Part shown: piece after piece, positions 1 to 10,523 of the stretch
Position numbering within the stretch: the stretch's first letter is position 1
Layout of the letters: every line of letters starts with the position of its first letter
Assembly: GCA_019116305.1 (NCBI GenBank)
Contig: DXBY01000169.1
Location: forward strand, 1 to 33,066
Direction of reading: 5' to 3'
Length of the DNA stretch: 33,066 bases
Origin: Candidatus Ruania gallistercoris
GTDB lineage: Bacteria > Actinomycetota > Actinomycetes > Actinomycetales > Beutenbergiaceae
The notes under the pieces: model-generated
What the model was told of the DNA's origin: nothing
Seen by the model: the letters and a program-made list of their open reading frames with translations, nothing else
The model's database searches: none
Translations under genes and position numbers: made by a program

Positions 1-913
1 GGGTGAGCACATCACCCATGTCGAGGATCCGGGAGGCCATCCGGTCCGGGTGGAACCGTTCGAAGTCGCCGAGCTGCTCCCCCGTGGAAGCGAACAGCAC
101 CGGCGCACCGGTCACGGTCCGGATGGACAGCGCGGCACCACCGCGGGCGTCACCATCGAGCTTGGACAGCACCACCCCGGTGAACCCGACGCCCTCGGAG
201 AATGCCTGCGCGGTGGTGACGGCGTCCTGACCGATCATCGCGTCCACCACGAACAGGATCTCGTCCGGGCGCACCGCATCGCGGATGTCGATCGCCTGCT
301 GCATCATCTCGGTGTCCACACCGAGGCGACCGGCCGTGTCGACCACCACCACGTCGTGGTACTTCTCCCGCGCCTGGTCCACACCGCTGCGCGCCGTCGC
401 CACCGGGTCCCCCACCCCGTTGCCGGGCTCCGGCGCCCAGACGGGCACCCCGGCGCGGTCGCCGACCACCTGCAGCTGGGTCACCGCGTTCGGGCGCTGC
501 AGGTCGGCCGCCACGAGCAGCGGGGTATGTCCCTGCTCCTTGAGCCAGGCGCCCAGCTTCCCGGCGAGGGTCGTCTTACCGGCACCCTGCAGTCCGGCGA
601 GCATGATCACCGTCGGTGGGTGCTTGGCGAAGGTGATCTCCCGGGAGTCGCCGCCGAGAATCTCGATCAGCTGCTCGTGCACGATCTTGACGACCTGCTG
701 CGCGGGGTTCAGCGCCTGGGACACCTCTGCCGACCCGGCCCTTTCCCGCACGGCGGCGGTGAAGGACCGCACCGCGGGCACCGCCACGTCGGCGTCGAGC
801 AGGGCGCGGCGGATCTGCGAGACCGTGGTCTCGATGTCGGCCTCCGAGAGCCGACCCTTCCCGCGCAGGGACTTGAAGGTGGCGGAGAGCCGATCGGACA
901 GGCTGGCGAACAC
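1..913 (-). CDS. ffh: Signal recognition particle GTPase Ffh (partial, C-terminus beyond left edge)
   Basis: SRP54-type GTPase that binds signal sequences of nascent membrane proteins together with 4.5S RNA and docks on FtsY. About 304 N-terminal residues are present. The helical N domain covers roughly residues 1-90. The G1 loop GLQGAGKTT is near residues 107-115, followed by AADLQRPNA, the DTAGR box, SKLDGDARGG and a STGEQLGDFERFHPDRMASRI region typical of Ffh. The C-terminal methionine-rich M domain lies outside the window. I chose the GTG at 913 because the protein then begins MFASLSDRL, the usual Ffh start, and GAGGA lies a few bases upstream. It begins 22 bases after the glnD stop on the same strand. 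The FtsY alternative is excluded because a separate FtsY with a membrane segment is encoded at 5224-6405. Confidence 0.96.
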   Translation of the reverse strand, partial: MFASLSDRLSATFKSLRGKGRLSEADIETTVSQIRRALLDADVAVPAVRSFTAAVRERAGSAEVSQALNPAQQVVKIVHEQLIEILGGDSREITFAKHPPTVIMLAGLQGAGKTTLAGKLGAWLKEQGHTPLLVAADLQRPNAVTQLQVVGDRAGVPVWAPEPGNGVGDPVATARSGVDQAREKYHDVVVVDTAGRLGVDTEMMQQAIDIRDAVRPDEILFVVDAMIGQDAVTTAQAFSEGVGFTGVVLSKLDGDARGGAALSIRTVTGAPVLFASTGEQLGDFERFHPDRMASRILDMGDVLT

Positions 914-935
914 GTGGAATTCCTCAGGCAGGCGG

Positions 936-2681
936 TCAGGTGCTGCGCCCAGGATATCTGCACCGGCGAAGCACGTTCACGGTGAGCCGCGCCACCAGGT
1001 TCGCCCGCCACGCGGTCCAGGCCTTCGGCCCGGCCGCGAGCGCGTCCGCCTCGGTGAGCGCCCGAAGCAGGTGCACCAGGTCCGTGCGGTGGTCCAGGGC
1101 CGCCGCCACCTCCTCGGCGACCGCCGGATCGGCGACGTCGCGGCTGGTCGCGGTCTCGGCGAGGAGCAGGTGGTGGCGCACCAAGGTGAGCACGTCGCCG
1201 GTCTCGTCGGCCGCCACTTCGAACCGGTCCAGGACCGCTGCCGCGATCGGTACCCCGGCGCTGCTGTGGTCCTGGGATGTCCCAGCCACCTTGCCGATGT
1301 CGTGCAGCAGCGCCGCCCACAGCAGCCGGTCGGACCCGGGCAGACCGGCCAGGGCGTCCTGGCAGTTCGCCACGGTCTGGACCAGGTGCCGGTCCACAGT
1401 GAACTGGTGCACCGGGCTGCGCTGGGGCCGGTTCCGCACCGCGGTCCACTCCGGGATCCACCGGGTCACCACCCCGGCCAGATCGAGGTCCTCCCATACC
1501 GGGATCTGTGCCGGACCGGAGCGCATCAGGGTGAGCAGGTGAGCACGCGCTGAGGCGGGCCACGGGTTCGCGGGAACCGGGGCCCGGCTCAGCGAATGGA
1601 TCGTCACCGGGGACAGCGGCAACCCCGTCGTCGCCGCAGCAGCAGCGGCCCGCACGCTCAGCTCCGCATCCCGGGTGGGATCGACGCCGGCGGCGAGGAC
1701 GAGCTCGCCGTCGTGCTCGGACAGCTGCTCGCCCACTGCCCGCAGCCGCGGCGGGTGCCAGCGACCGCGGACGATCGCCGGCCGCAGTCGGGGCGTGGGC
1801 CGGCGCAGCGCCTGGCGGGCGTGGCGCACGGTCACGTCCAGCGCCGCGGCGATCACCCGGCCGCACTGCGCCAGGTCGGCGAGCAGGTCATCGGCGCCGG
1901 CGTGGCCGAGCGTGCCGGCCACCTCGTCGGCATAGACGCGCAGCAGCAGGCTGGTGCGCCGCCCGGCGGCCGTCGAGAGCGCATCGCGGGTATCGAGCAG
2001 TCGCTGCTGGGCACGGTCGAACGCGCCATGGGGCCGGTCCGCGAGCCAGCTGGTGCTCAGCGCCATGCACACGACGGCGTCCCGGAGCCCGCCTCTGCTC
2101 TCCTTCAGGTCCGCTTCGATCAGGTAGGCGAGCTCCCCGTGGGTCCGCCCGCGCAGTCGGGTGGCGGCGAGCAGTTCCGGCATCCGGCGGCGGGCCGCGG
2201 CCCGCCAGTCGGCGAGCACCGCAGACCGGGCCCGTTCGGTCAGGTCCTGCTCCCCGGCGACGTGACGCAGGTCGAGCAGGCCGGTGGCGGCCACCACGTC
2301 CGCGGACGCCACGTGCCGGCACTCCGCGAGGCTGCGCACGGAGTGGTCGAGGTCGATGCCGGCGTCCCAGATCGGATACCACAGCGCCTGCGCCAGGGCA
2401 GCGAGCCGCTCTGGCGCCACGGTGCCGTCGTGCACAAGCAGCAGGTCCAGATCGCTGGTCGGCCCGGCGTCCCGGCGCCCGTGCGAACCGACGGCACCGA
2501 GCGCCGCGCCTGCCCTCACCCCGGTGCGGGTGGTGGCCTCGTGCCAGAGGTCGGCAAGCGCGGCGTCGACGAGGCCGGCGAGTTGCCGGCGGTAGTCCGG
2601 TCCCCGGCCGGTCAGCGCCAGCCGGGCCGCGGCCAGGTCCCGCACCGAGAGGTGTTGCTCGGGACCGGCCGAGGTCGCCAT
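936..2681 (-). CDS. glnD: PII nucleotidyltransferase GlnD, short form without ACT domains
   Basis: Bifunctional enzyme that modifies and demodifies the PII protein GlnK in response to nitrogen status; in actinobacteria the modification can be adenylylation. The nucleotidyltransferase motif GSHGRRD...SDLDL is at residues 65-80 with the metal-binding aspartates D77 and D79. A GlnD-type ESRGGLRD segment follows, and the HD phosphohydrolase motif HDIGK is at residues 460-464. The protein is 581 residues and stops about 120 residues after HDIGK, so the two C-terminal ACT domains of ordinary GlnD (usually about 700-900 residues) are absent. There is no room for them, because ffh starts 22 bases downstream. 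The gene begins 2 bases after the glnK stop without a clear ribosome site, suggesting translational coupling. Family assignment is firm; the regulatory consequence of the missing ACT domains is inference. Confidence 0.9.
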   Translation of the reverse strand: MATSAGPEQHLSVRDLAAARLALTGRGPDYRRQLAGLVDAALADLWHEATTRTGVRAGAALGAVGSHGRRDAGPTSDLDLLLVHDGTVAPERLAALAQALWYPIWDAGIDLDHSVRSLAECRHVASADVVAATGLLDLRHVAGEQDLTERARSAVLADWRAAARRRMPELLAATRLRGRTHGELAYLIEADLKESRGGLRDAVVCMALSTSWLADRPHGAFDRAQQRLLDTRDALSTAAGRRTSLLLRVYADEVAGTLGHAGADDLLADLAQCGRVIAAALDVTVRHARQALRRPTPRLRPAIVRGRWHPPRLRAVGEQLSEHDGELVLAAGVDPTRDAELSVRAAAAAATTGLPLSPVTIHSLSRAPVPANPWPASARAHLLTLMRSGPAQIPVWEDLDLAGVVTRWIPEWTAVRNRPQRSPVHQFTVDRHLVQTVANCQDALAGLPGSDRLLWAALLHDIGKVAGTSQDHSSAGVPIAAAVLDRFEVAADETGDVLTLVRHHLLLAETATSRDVADPAVAEEVAAALDHRTDLVHLLRALTEADALAAGPKAWTAWRANLVARLTVNVLRRCRYPGRST

Positions 2682-2683
2682 GG

Positions 2684-4272
<1,589 letters not shown>

Positions 4273-4334
4273 GCATTCGTCTCCGCACATGTCGGCTCGG
4301 GCGGCCGACCTGGGAACGAGAGTGCTGGTCGCTC

Positions 4335-4372
4335 GTTTCGCGCCGGGACCAGAAATGTTTCCTGGGCGTGAC
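4335..4372 (-). promoter_or_regulatory. GlnR-like operator upstream of amtB-glnK-glnD
   Basis: On the plus strand the block reads GTTTC-n6-GGACC-n6-GTTTC-n6-GTGAC. On the coding strand of amtB this is GTCAC-n6-GAAAC-n6-GGTCC-n6-GAAAC. The spacing reproduces the actinobacterial GlnR consensus gTnAC-n6-GAAAC-n6-gTnAC-n6-GAAAC exactly. Three of four half-sites match; the third (GGTCC) is degenerate. It lies 63-100 bases before the amtB start, a position seen for GlnR-activated amtB promoters. GlnR itself is not encoded in the window, so binding is inferred from the motif only. Confidence 0.72.
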
Positions 4373-4448
4373 AGTTTGCTCACCGGTGTGAACACCGTGT
4401 TTCCGCTCGGCTCGCCGGAGCGGGCGCTCCCCCGCCCGCGGGCGCCTC

Positions 4449-4454
4449 TATCCT
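4449..4454 (+). promoter_or_regulatory. -10 element for a leaderless start at 4461
   Basis: TATCCT followed by six bases and the GTG start. No convincing -35 hexamer or ribosome site. This is the same layout as upstream of smc, DUF4233 and the epimerase gene. Confidence 0.45.
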
Positions 4455-4460
4455 GGCCGG

Positions 4461-5189
4461 GTGCCGCGACTAGGACAGCTGCCCCGCACCCGGCGCCGCC
4501 GGGCGGCCATCACGCTCGGCCTGTTCCTGGTGACGATCGGGGGCGCGCTGGTAGCGGCGGTGAGCACGCTGGAGGCCCTGGTGCACCCGGTCTTCGGCGT
4601 CGGCCTCGTGGTCCTGCTGCTCGGGGTGGCGGTGCACACCTGGGGTCGCCGCGGCATCCTGGCGGCCACCCGTGCCGACACCGCCGGCCTGGCCGGTACG
4701 GACTTCTCGGACGGTCTGCCCGCCGGGGCGTTCTTCGACGACGGGCGGATCGGGGTGCGCAGCCAGGGGCTCTGGACCAAGGTGCTGCTCCCGGTGCTCG
4801 GGTCCCTGATGCTGCTGCTCGGCGCCCTGATCGCGCTCGCCGCCGGTGCGGACACCGAGATGCTGCTCGGTGGCTGCGGAGTGATGCTGCTCGGCCTGAT
4901 GATGTTCTGGGTGCTGTACCGCACCGGCGGCACGGTGCTCTGGATCGACCGGCACGGCCTGACCCGCGCGCGCCCGCCGGCACAGGTGCGTTGGCAGGAC
5001 CTCACCGGCAGCTACCTGCACCGCAACGCCCTGCACCTGCGTACCAGGAGTCGGCACGGGCTGCTGCGGCGGCGCACCGTGGTGGTGCCGGTCGGCGTCC
5101 TGGAGATCGGCACCGGCAACCTCATCACGCTCATCGGTCAGGTGCGCAGCGTGGCGCTCGGGCTCCCGCCCGGGACCCCGATGCCCTGA
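4461..5189 (+). CDS. Membrane protein with C-terminal PH-like region, unknown function
   Basis: 242 residues. Two hydrophobic helices near residues 18-60 precede a soluble stretch (about 65-100), then two more helices at about 105-155, then a basic C-terminal stretch. In that stretch WIDRHGLTRAR...VRWQDLTG...VVVPVGVLEIGTGNLITLI has the strand-rich layout of small bacterial PH-like domains (inference from pattern only). The start is a GTG. TATCCT at 4449-4454 lies six bases upstream and no Shine-Dalgarno sequence is visible, so a leaderless mRNA is likely. It is divergent from amtB and convergent with ftsY. I do not recognise a specific function. Confidence 0.7.
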   Translation: MPRLGQLPRTRRRRAAITLGLFLVTIGGALVAAVSTLEALVHPVFGVGLVVLLLGVAVHTWGRRGILAATRADTAGLAGTDFSDGLPAGAFFDDGRIGVRSQGLWTKVLLPVLGSLMLLLGALIALAAGADTEMLLGGCGVMLLGLMMFWVLYRTGGTVLWIDRHGLTRARPPAQVRWQDLTGSYLHRNALHLRTRSRHGLLRRRTVVVPVGVLEIGTGNLITLIGQVRSVALGLPPGTPMP

Positions 5190-5223
5190 CCTGCCCCGGC
5201 GACCGGGCGCCGTCGAGAGCCGC

Positions 5224-6405
5224 TCACGCCTCCAGCAGGGCGTCCACGAACGCCTCCGGATCGAACGGGGCGAGGTCGTCCGGGCCCTCGCCCAGTCCGA
5301 CGAACTTCACCGGGACGCCCAGCTCTCGCTGCACGGAGACGACGATCCCGCCCTTGGCGGTACCGTCCAGCTTGGTCAGCACGATGCCGCTGATGTCCAC
5401 CGCCTCGGCGAACACCTGGGCCTGGCGCATGCCGTTCTGCCCGGTGGTGGCGTCCAGGACGAGGAGCACCTCGGCCACCGGTGCCTGACGGGCGACCACG
5501 CGGCGGATCTTGCCGAGCTGGTCCATCAGCCCGGCCTTGTTCTGCAGCCGTCCCGCCGTGTCCACGATCACCACGTCCACGCCGGTCTCCCGACCGGTCT
5601 TGACGGTGTCGAAGGCGACGGAGGCGGGGTCCGCGCCCTCCTTGTCCGACCGCACCACGCTCACTCCGACACGCTCGCCCCAGGTGGCCAGCTGATCGGC
5701 GGCCGCAGCGCGGAAGGTGTCGGCCGCGCCGAGCAGGACGTCCCGGTCCTCGGCGACCAGCAACCGGGCGAGCTTGCCCACGGTGGTGGTCTTCCCGGTG
5801 CCGTTCACCCCAACCATCAGGATCGTGGCCGGGTGCGGCTCGCCGTCGTCGCCGACCACCGGGCTAACCGCCAACCTCCGGTCCAGATCCGGGTTCACCA
5901 GGGCGAGCAGCTCCTCGCGGACCATCTCCCGCACCTGTGCGGGATCGCTGGTGCCGAGCACCTTCACCCGGGTGCGTAGTGCCGCCATCAGCTCATCGGT
6001 GGGCCCGGCGCCGACGTCCGCGATCAGGAGGGTCTCCTCGATCTCCTCCCAGTCGGACTCGGTCAGGTCGCCGCGGGAGAGCAGGTTCAGCAGCGTGGCG
6101 CCGAGTCCGCCGGAGCGAGCCAGCCGCGCACGCAGCCGCACCATCCGCCCGGCAGCAGACTCGGGCCGCTCCAGGGTGGGCGCGCTCTCCGCAGGCTGTT
6201 CCTCGGCCACCGGCGCTGCCGCCGGGTCGGTGGGCGCCGCGGGCGCACCGGTGTCGTCCTCCTCGGTCTCCGGGGAGGCGAGCGTGGGAGCGCCCTCGCG
6301 GGAGTCGGTGGAGCTGCGCCGCCGGCGGGTGGTGACCAGGGCGGAGATTCCGCCGACCAGGACGACGGCGGCAATGACCAGGTAGAGCCAGATGTCCTCG
6401 AGCAC
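5224..6405 (-). CDS. ftsY: SRP receptor GTPase FtsY
   Basis: Receptor that brings SRP-ribosome complexes to the membrane translocon. The 393-residue protein starts with a hydrophobic helix (about residues 5-25) and a basic stop, followed by an acidic, proline-rich A region (about 35-85) and the NG domain. G1 is GVNGTGKTTT at about 199-208, DTFRAAAADQL follows, then DTAGRLQNK, TKLDGTAKGG and GLGEGPDDLAPFDP. The N-terminal membrane anchor is typical of actinobacterial FtsY. The start is a GTG with only a weak upstream purine stretch. It lies between smc and the amtB operon, as in mycobacteria and streptomycetes, and is convergent with the gene at 4461-5189. Confidence 0.97.
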   Translation of the reverse strand: MLEDIWLYLVIAAVVLVGGISALVTTRRRRSSTDSREGAPTLASPETEEDDTGAPAAPTDPAAAPVAEEQPAESAPTLERPESAAGRMVRLRARLARSGGLGATLLNLLSRGDLTESDWEEIEETLLIADVGAGPTDELMAALRTRVKVLGTSDPAQVREMVREELLALVNPDLDRRLAVSPVVGDDGEPHPATILMVGVNGTGKTTTVGKLARLLVAEDRDVLLGAADTFRAAAADQLATWGERVGVSVVRSDKEGADPASVAFDTVKTGRETGVDVVIVDTAGRLQNKAGLMDQLGKIRRVVARQAPVAEVLLVLDATTGQNGMRQAQVFAEAVDISGIVLTKLDGTAKGGIVVSVQRELGVPVKFVGLGEGPDDLAPFDPEAFVDALLEA

Positions 6406-6450
6406 GTGCCCCAGTGTGGCCTACAGCGCGGGCGCGAGGCCAATCCCGGA

Positions 6451-6741
6451 TCAGTGCGAGCTGCGCCGGCGGCCGACCATCTCGATCAGGTCGGGAGCCT
6501 GGTGGTACGCCGGACCGTCCTCGCCCATCTCCAGCAGGTCGGCCACCCGGGTGGGCGGATCGGCGACGGCGGAGCTCGCCGTGCTCTCCGCGTCCTCGGG
6601 CTGGTCCTGGCGTACGGAGCGGATCGACTCCCGCAACCATGGCATGAGCCCTTCGGCGGGCACGTGCCGACGCACCAGGGCGAGCAGCAGGGTGCATGCG
6701 GCCACCATGGCGGCGATCACGGCGACAAAGGGTCCAGTCAC
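6451..6741 (-). CDS. Small single-pass membrane protein between smc and ftsY
   Basis: About 96 residues starting VTGPFVAVIAAMVAAC (GTG start). One N-terminal transmembrane helix (about residues 4-24) is followed by a charged, probably cytoplasmic tail with acidic and serine-rich segments. I chose the GTG at 6741 because GATACT lies seven bases upstream, a leaderless-type -10, with GAGG also present between them. The longer open frame upstream has no hydrophobic or conserved character. It stops 45 bases before the ftsY start on the same strand, so it may be co-transcribed with ftsY. No family is recognised. Confidence 0.6.
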   Translation of the reverse strand: MTGPFVAVIAAMVAACTLLLALVRRHVPAEGLMPWLRESIRSVRQDQPEDAESTASSAVADPPTRVADLLEMGEDGPAYHQAPDLIEMVGRRRSSH

Positions 6742-6762
6742 GATCCTCAGTATCGGTGAGTT

Positions 6763-6777
6763 GCTGCGAAACGCAGC
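6763..6777 (-). terminator. Short hairpin downstream of smc
   Basis: A perfect six-base-pair stem (GCTGCG/CGCAGC) with a three-base loop, 77 bases after the smc stop and upstream of the small membrane gene. No U-tract. Possible weak terminator only. Confidence 0.25.
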
Positions 6778-6853
6778 GCGACACGCCGAGGCGAGACACG
6801 CCGTCGACCATGATCCGGAGCACATCTGCCCGCGCGGGCCCCAACAGACCCGC

Positions 6854-9800
6854 TCAGCCCGCATCCTCCTGGAGCCGCTGGGAGATCACCGTGGTGACGC
6901 CGTCGCCACGCATCGTCACGCCGTAGAGGGCATCGGCCACCTCCATCGTGCGCTTCTGGTGGGTGACCACGATCAGCTGGGAGTCCGAGCGCAGCTCGCG
7001 GAAGATCTCCAGCAGCCGGCCCAGGTTGGTGTCGTCCAGGGCAGCTTCCACCTCGTCCATCACGTAGAACGGGCTCGGCCGGGCCTTGAAGATCGAGACC
7101 AGCAGCGCCACGGCGGTCAGCGATCGTTCCCCGCCGGAGAGCAGCGAGAGCCGCTTGACCTTCTTCCCCGGCGGACGGGCCTCCACCTCGATCCCGGTGG
7201 TGAGCATGTCGTCGGGGTCGGTGAGCACCAGGCGACCCTCACCGCCGGGAAAGAGCCGGGCGAAGACCTGCTCGAACTGGGCGGCGGTGTCGGTGTAGGC
7301 CTCGGTGAAGACTTGTTGGACCCGTTCGTCGATCTCGGCGACGATGTCGAGCAGGTCGGCCCGGGACTTCTTCAGGTCGTTCAGCTGCTCGCTGAGGAAC
7401 TGGTGCCGCTCCTCGAGCGCGGCGTGCTCCTCCAGTGCCAACGGGTTGACCTTGCCGAGCAGCTTCAGCGCGCGCTCGGCCGCACGCAGCCGCTTCTCCT
7501 GCTCCTCGCGCACGTACGGCCGCGGCGGGCCGGGCTCCTCCTCCGCTCCGGGCGCCGATACCTGCGGCACCAGCTGGTCCGGGCCGTACTCCTCGGTGAG
7601 CACGTCCGGCTCCAGCCCGAGCTCTTCGATCGCGCGCTGCTCGAGCTGTTCCACCCGGAGCTTCTGCTGGGCCCGGGCGACCTCGTCCCGATGCACCACA
7701 TCGGTGAGCTTGGCGTGCCGCGCGGACAGCTCGTCCAGCGCAGCCCGCAGTTCGGTGAGCTCGGACTCCCGGGTGGCGCGCTCGTCCTCGGCAGCCTGGC
7801 GGCGGCGTTCAGCCTGCGCCAGGGAGCCCTCGATCGCGGTCAGGGCGCGTTCGGCGCCGTCTCGCACAGCAGCGGCCACCTGCGACTGCTCGGTGCGGCG
7901 CCGGGCACGTTCGGCGGCCACCTCCCGAGCGCGGCGCTCGGCCTGGGCGGCGCGCTCCAGGGACTCGGCCCGCCCGGTGACGGCTTTGACGCGTTCCTCC
8001 ACGGTGCGCAATACCAGACGGGCGTCAGTCTCCTTGGCCCGGGCGGAGGTGGCGGCCGCGGCCCGGGCGTCCCGGTCGGCGGTGGCCTCCTCCAGGTCCA
8101 CCCCCTCGTCCTCGGGCTGATCTTGGGCGTTCTCCAGCCGCGCGGTCAGCTCGGCGAGCTCCTCCGCGCGGGTGGTATGGGTGGCCTCGGTGGCCTCGAT
8201 CGCCGGCCGGATCCGTTCCGCCTCGGCGCGTGCGGCGCGCATCGCCGACCCGTGCTGGCCGAGCTTGTCCGCCACGGCGGCCAGGTTGGCGTCCGAGGAG
8301 TGCAGTGCCTCCAGGGTGCTGTCCGCCTCCGCCTGCGCGGCCTGCACCGCCTCCCGGGCCGGGCCGAGGGCGAACCGGGTGCGCTCGATCCGGGCGAGTG
8401 CGTCCGCGAGCTGCGTCTCGGCCTCGTCCCGGGCCGCGTGCAGCTCGAGCACACTGGGGCCGCCGGCGACGCCACCGCGCGCCTGGGCCCTGCCGAGCAC
8501 ATCGCCGTCGGTGGTCACCGCCACCAGGTCCGGCGACGCGGCGCACAGCTGCCGGGCAGCCTGCAGGTCCTCGACCACCACCACATCGGTGAGCAGACCG
8601 GTGACCGTACCGGACACCGGCGCCTCCGGCCGGACCAGGTCCGTGGCCCACCGGCCGTGATCGAGTTCCGGGCGTGGACCGGGCGCCGTGGCCTCGGTGG
8701 CGATCAGCACGCGCGCCTGGCCCGCTTCGGTCGCGCGCACGTGCCGGAGTGCGTCCACGGCCACGTCCACCGACTCGGCGGCGGCCGCATCGGCAAGGTG
8801 TCCCAAGGCCGCAGCGATCGCATTCTCGTACCCGGCCTCCACGGTGAGCAGATCGGCCACGGAGCCGAGCACCCCGGGCAGCTCGGCGGAGAGCAGCGCC
8901 CCGGTGCCGTCCTTGCGGGCCAGGGACATCTGCAGTGCGTCCAGGCGTGCGGTCCAGGTGGCCTTGTCCCCCTCGGCCTCGCGTTCGGTCTCGGTGCGCT
9001 CGGTGACGGCGGCGGTCGCCTCCTCCAGGGCGGCCAGGGCCGCTTCGTGCGCCTCGTCCAGGCCTTCCTCACCCTCCTGTGCCCCGACGGCCTGCTGCTC
9101 GAGGGCGACGAACTCGCGTTCGGCGGCCTCAGCGCGCTGCTGTGCGTCGTCCAGGTCGCGGCGGAGCCGGTCCAGCTCGGCCTCGCTGCCCTCCACCTTG
9201 GAGCGCATCGCCGCCACCTGCCCGGTGAGCCGGGCCAGGCCCTCGCGCCGGTCGGCTACGCCCCGGTGCACCGCTGCCAGGGCCCGCTCGGCCTCCGCGC
9301 TGCGCTGTTCGGCGTAGGTACGTTCGGTGACCATCGCCTCCAGGTCGGCGCGGGCCTTCTCCGCCTCGGTGGTCAGCTCGGCCTCGGCCGTGCGGGCCCG
9401 GGCAGCCTGGGCGTCCAGGTCGGCGGGGTCCCGGCCCGAGCTCTCCTCGGTCTGCGGGGTGCCGAGCAGCCGGCACCGCTCCCCAGCCAGGGTGTGGGTC
9501 CCGCGCAGGCGCTCGCGCAGGGAGGAGAGGCGGTACCACATCTCGCTGGCCTCGCGCAGGGCGGGGGCCGCGGCAGCGGCATCGGTCTCCACCCGGGTGA
9601 GCCGTTGGCGGGCCTCCTGCTGCTCGGCCTCCACCCGAGAGCGTTCCTCCCGCAGGGCGGTCTCGTCCGCGATCTCCTGGGCGAGCGAGGAGGTGAGCTG
9701 GACCAGATCGTCGGCAAGAAGGCGGGCCCGGGCGTCCCGCAGGTCGATCTGGACCACCTGGGCGCGGCGAGCCACGTCCGCCTGCTTGGCCAGCGGCCCG

Positions 9801-10405
9801 AGCTGGCGCCGGATCTCGCTGGACAGATCGGTCAGCCGGGCCAGGTTCGCCGCCGTGGCCTCGAGCTTGCGCAGCGCCTTGTCCTTGCGCTTGCGGTGCT
9901 TGAGGATGCCGGCGGCCTCCTCGATGAAACCGCGCCGGTCCTCGGGGGTGGCCGAGAGCACCGAGTCCAGCCGACCCTGGCCGACGATCACGTGCATCTC
10001 CCGGCCCAGGCCGGAGTCGGAGAGCAGGTCCTGGATGTCCAGCAGCCGGCACGAGGTGCCGTTGATCGCATACTCCGAGCCGCCGTTACGGAACAGCGTG
10101 CGGGAGATGGTGACCTCGGAGTACTCGATCGGCAGCGCGCCGTCGGCATTGTCGATGGTCAGCGACACCTCGGCGCGGCCCAGCGGTGGCCGGGAGGAGG
10201 TGCCAGCGAAGATCACGTCCGCCATCGCACCACCGCGCAGCGACTTGGCCCCCTGCTCCCCCATCACCCAGGAGAGCGCGTCCACCACGTTGGACTTCCC
10301 GGACCCGTTCGGACCCACCACACAGGTGATCCCCGGTTCCAGGCTGAGCGTGGTCGCGGACGCGAACGACTTGAAGCCGCGCAGCGTCAGCGTTTTCAGG
10401 TGCAC
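6854..10405 (-). CDS. smc: Chromosome segregation protein SMC
   Basis: ATPase of the bacterial condensin complex, acting with ScpA and ScpB to organise and segregate the chromosome. It has 1183 residues, the normal length. The Walker A loop GPNGSGKSN is at residues 31-39. Two long coiled-coil arms rich in E, A, R and Q flank a hinge at about 490-660. The C-terminal head has the signature LSGGERSLTAVALL and the Walker B region FYVMDEVEAALDD. The GTG at 10405 gives the standard start MHLKTLTLRGFKSF. TAGCCT lies seven bases upstream and there is no ribosome site, suggesting a leaderless transcript. The long open frames on the opposite strand are GC-codon shadows. It is divergent from the PHP protein gene. 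Confidence 0.98.
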   Translation of the reverse strand: MHLKTLTLRGFKSFASATTLSLEPGITCVVGPNGSGKSNVVDALSWVMGEQGAKSLRGGAMADVIFAGTSSRPPLGRAEVSLTIDNADGALPIEYSEVTISRTLFRNGGSEYAINGTSCRLLDIQDLLSDSGLGREMHVIVGQGRLDSVLSATPEDRRGFIEEAAGILKHRKRKDKALRKLEATAANLARLTDLSSEIRRQLGPLAKQADVARRAQVVQIDLRDARARLLADDLVQLTSSLAQEIADETALREERSRVEAEQQEARQRLTRVETDAAAAAPALREASEMWYRLSSLRERLRGTHTLAGERCRLLGTPQTEESSGRDPADLDAQAARARTAEAELTTEAEKARADLEAMVTERTYAEQRSAEAERALAAVHRGVADRREGLARLTGQVAAMRSKVEGSEAELDRLRRDLDDAQQRAEAAEREFVALEQQAVGAQEGEEGLDEAHEAALAALEEATAAVTERTETEREAEGDKATWTARLDALQMSLARKDGTGALLSAELPGVLGSVADLLTVEAGYENAIAAALGHLADAAAAESVDVAVDALRHVRATEAGQARVLIATEATAPGPRPELDHGRWATDLVRPEAPVSGTVTGLLTDVVVVEDLQAARQLCAASPDLVAVTTDGDVLGRAQARGGVAGGPSVLELHAARDEAETQLADALARIERTRFALGPAREAVQAAQAEADSTLEALHSSDANLAAVADKLGQHGSAMRAARAEAERIRPAIEATEATHTTRAEELAELTARLENAQDQPEDEGVDLEEATADRDARAAAATSARAKETDARLVLRTVEERVKAVTGRAESLERAAQAERRAREVAAERARRRTEQSQVAAAVRDGAERALTAIEGSLAQAERRRQAAEDERATRESELTELRAALDELSARHAKLTDVVHRDEVARAQQKLRVEQLEQRAIEELGLEPDVLTEEYGPDQLVPQVSAPGAEEEPGPPRPYVREEQEKRLRAAERALKLLGKVNPLALEEHAALEERHQFLSEQLNDLKKSRADLLDIVAEIDERVQQVFTEAYTDTAAQFEQVFARLFPGGEGRLVLTDPDDMLTTGIEVEARPPGKKVKRLSLLSGGERSLTAVALLVSIFKARPSPFYVMDEVEAALDDTNLGRLLEIFRELRSDSQLIVVTHQKRTMEVADALYGVTMRGDGVTTVISQRLQEDAG

Positions 10406-10412
10406 GCTGCCC

Positions 10413-10418
10413 AGGCTA
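10413..10418 (-). promoter_or_regulatory. -10 element for a leaderless smc transcript
   Basis: TAGCCT on the minus strand, seven bases before the smc GTG. It is the same arrangement as upstream of the genes at 4461, 17268 and 31148. Confidence 0.45.
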
Positions 10419-10523
10419 GCGGCTCGGCGGCGCCCGTTCGTGGATCCTGACGGAGGAGGGGCGGGGCGACACTTCCTGGAGCCGGGCGTTGACTCCGGGC
10501 CCGCACCTGGTCAGGGTGGTGCG

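Noticed and set aside
285-1553. Long plus-strand frames over ffh and glnD
   Set aside because: Shadows of the minus-strand genes, rich in S, R and P, with no recognisable motif or ribosome site.
6780-6803. Direct repeat GACACGCCG downstream of smc
   Set aside because: Two nine-base copies in a short intergenic stretch with no further structure.
6392-10450. A 1352-residue open frame on the plus strand, antisense to smc
   Set aside because: GC-rich codon bias opens the opposite frame. The sequence is low-complexity G, L, R and H with no domain, while smc on the minus strand has all catalytic motifs.
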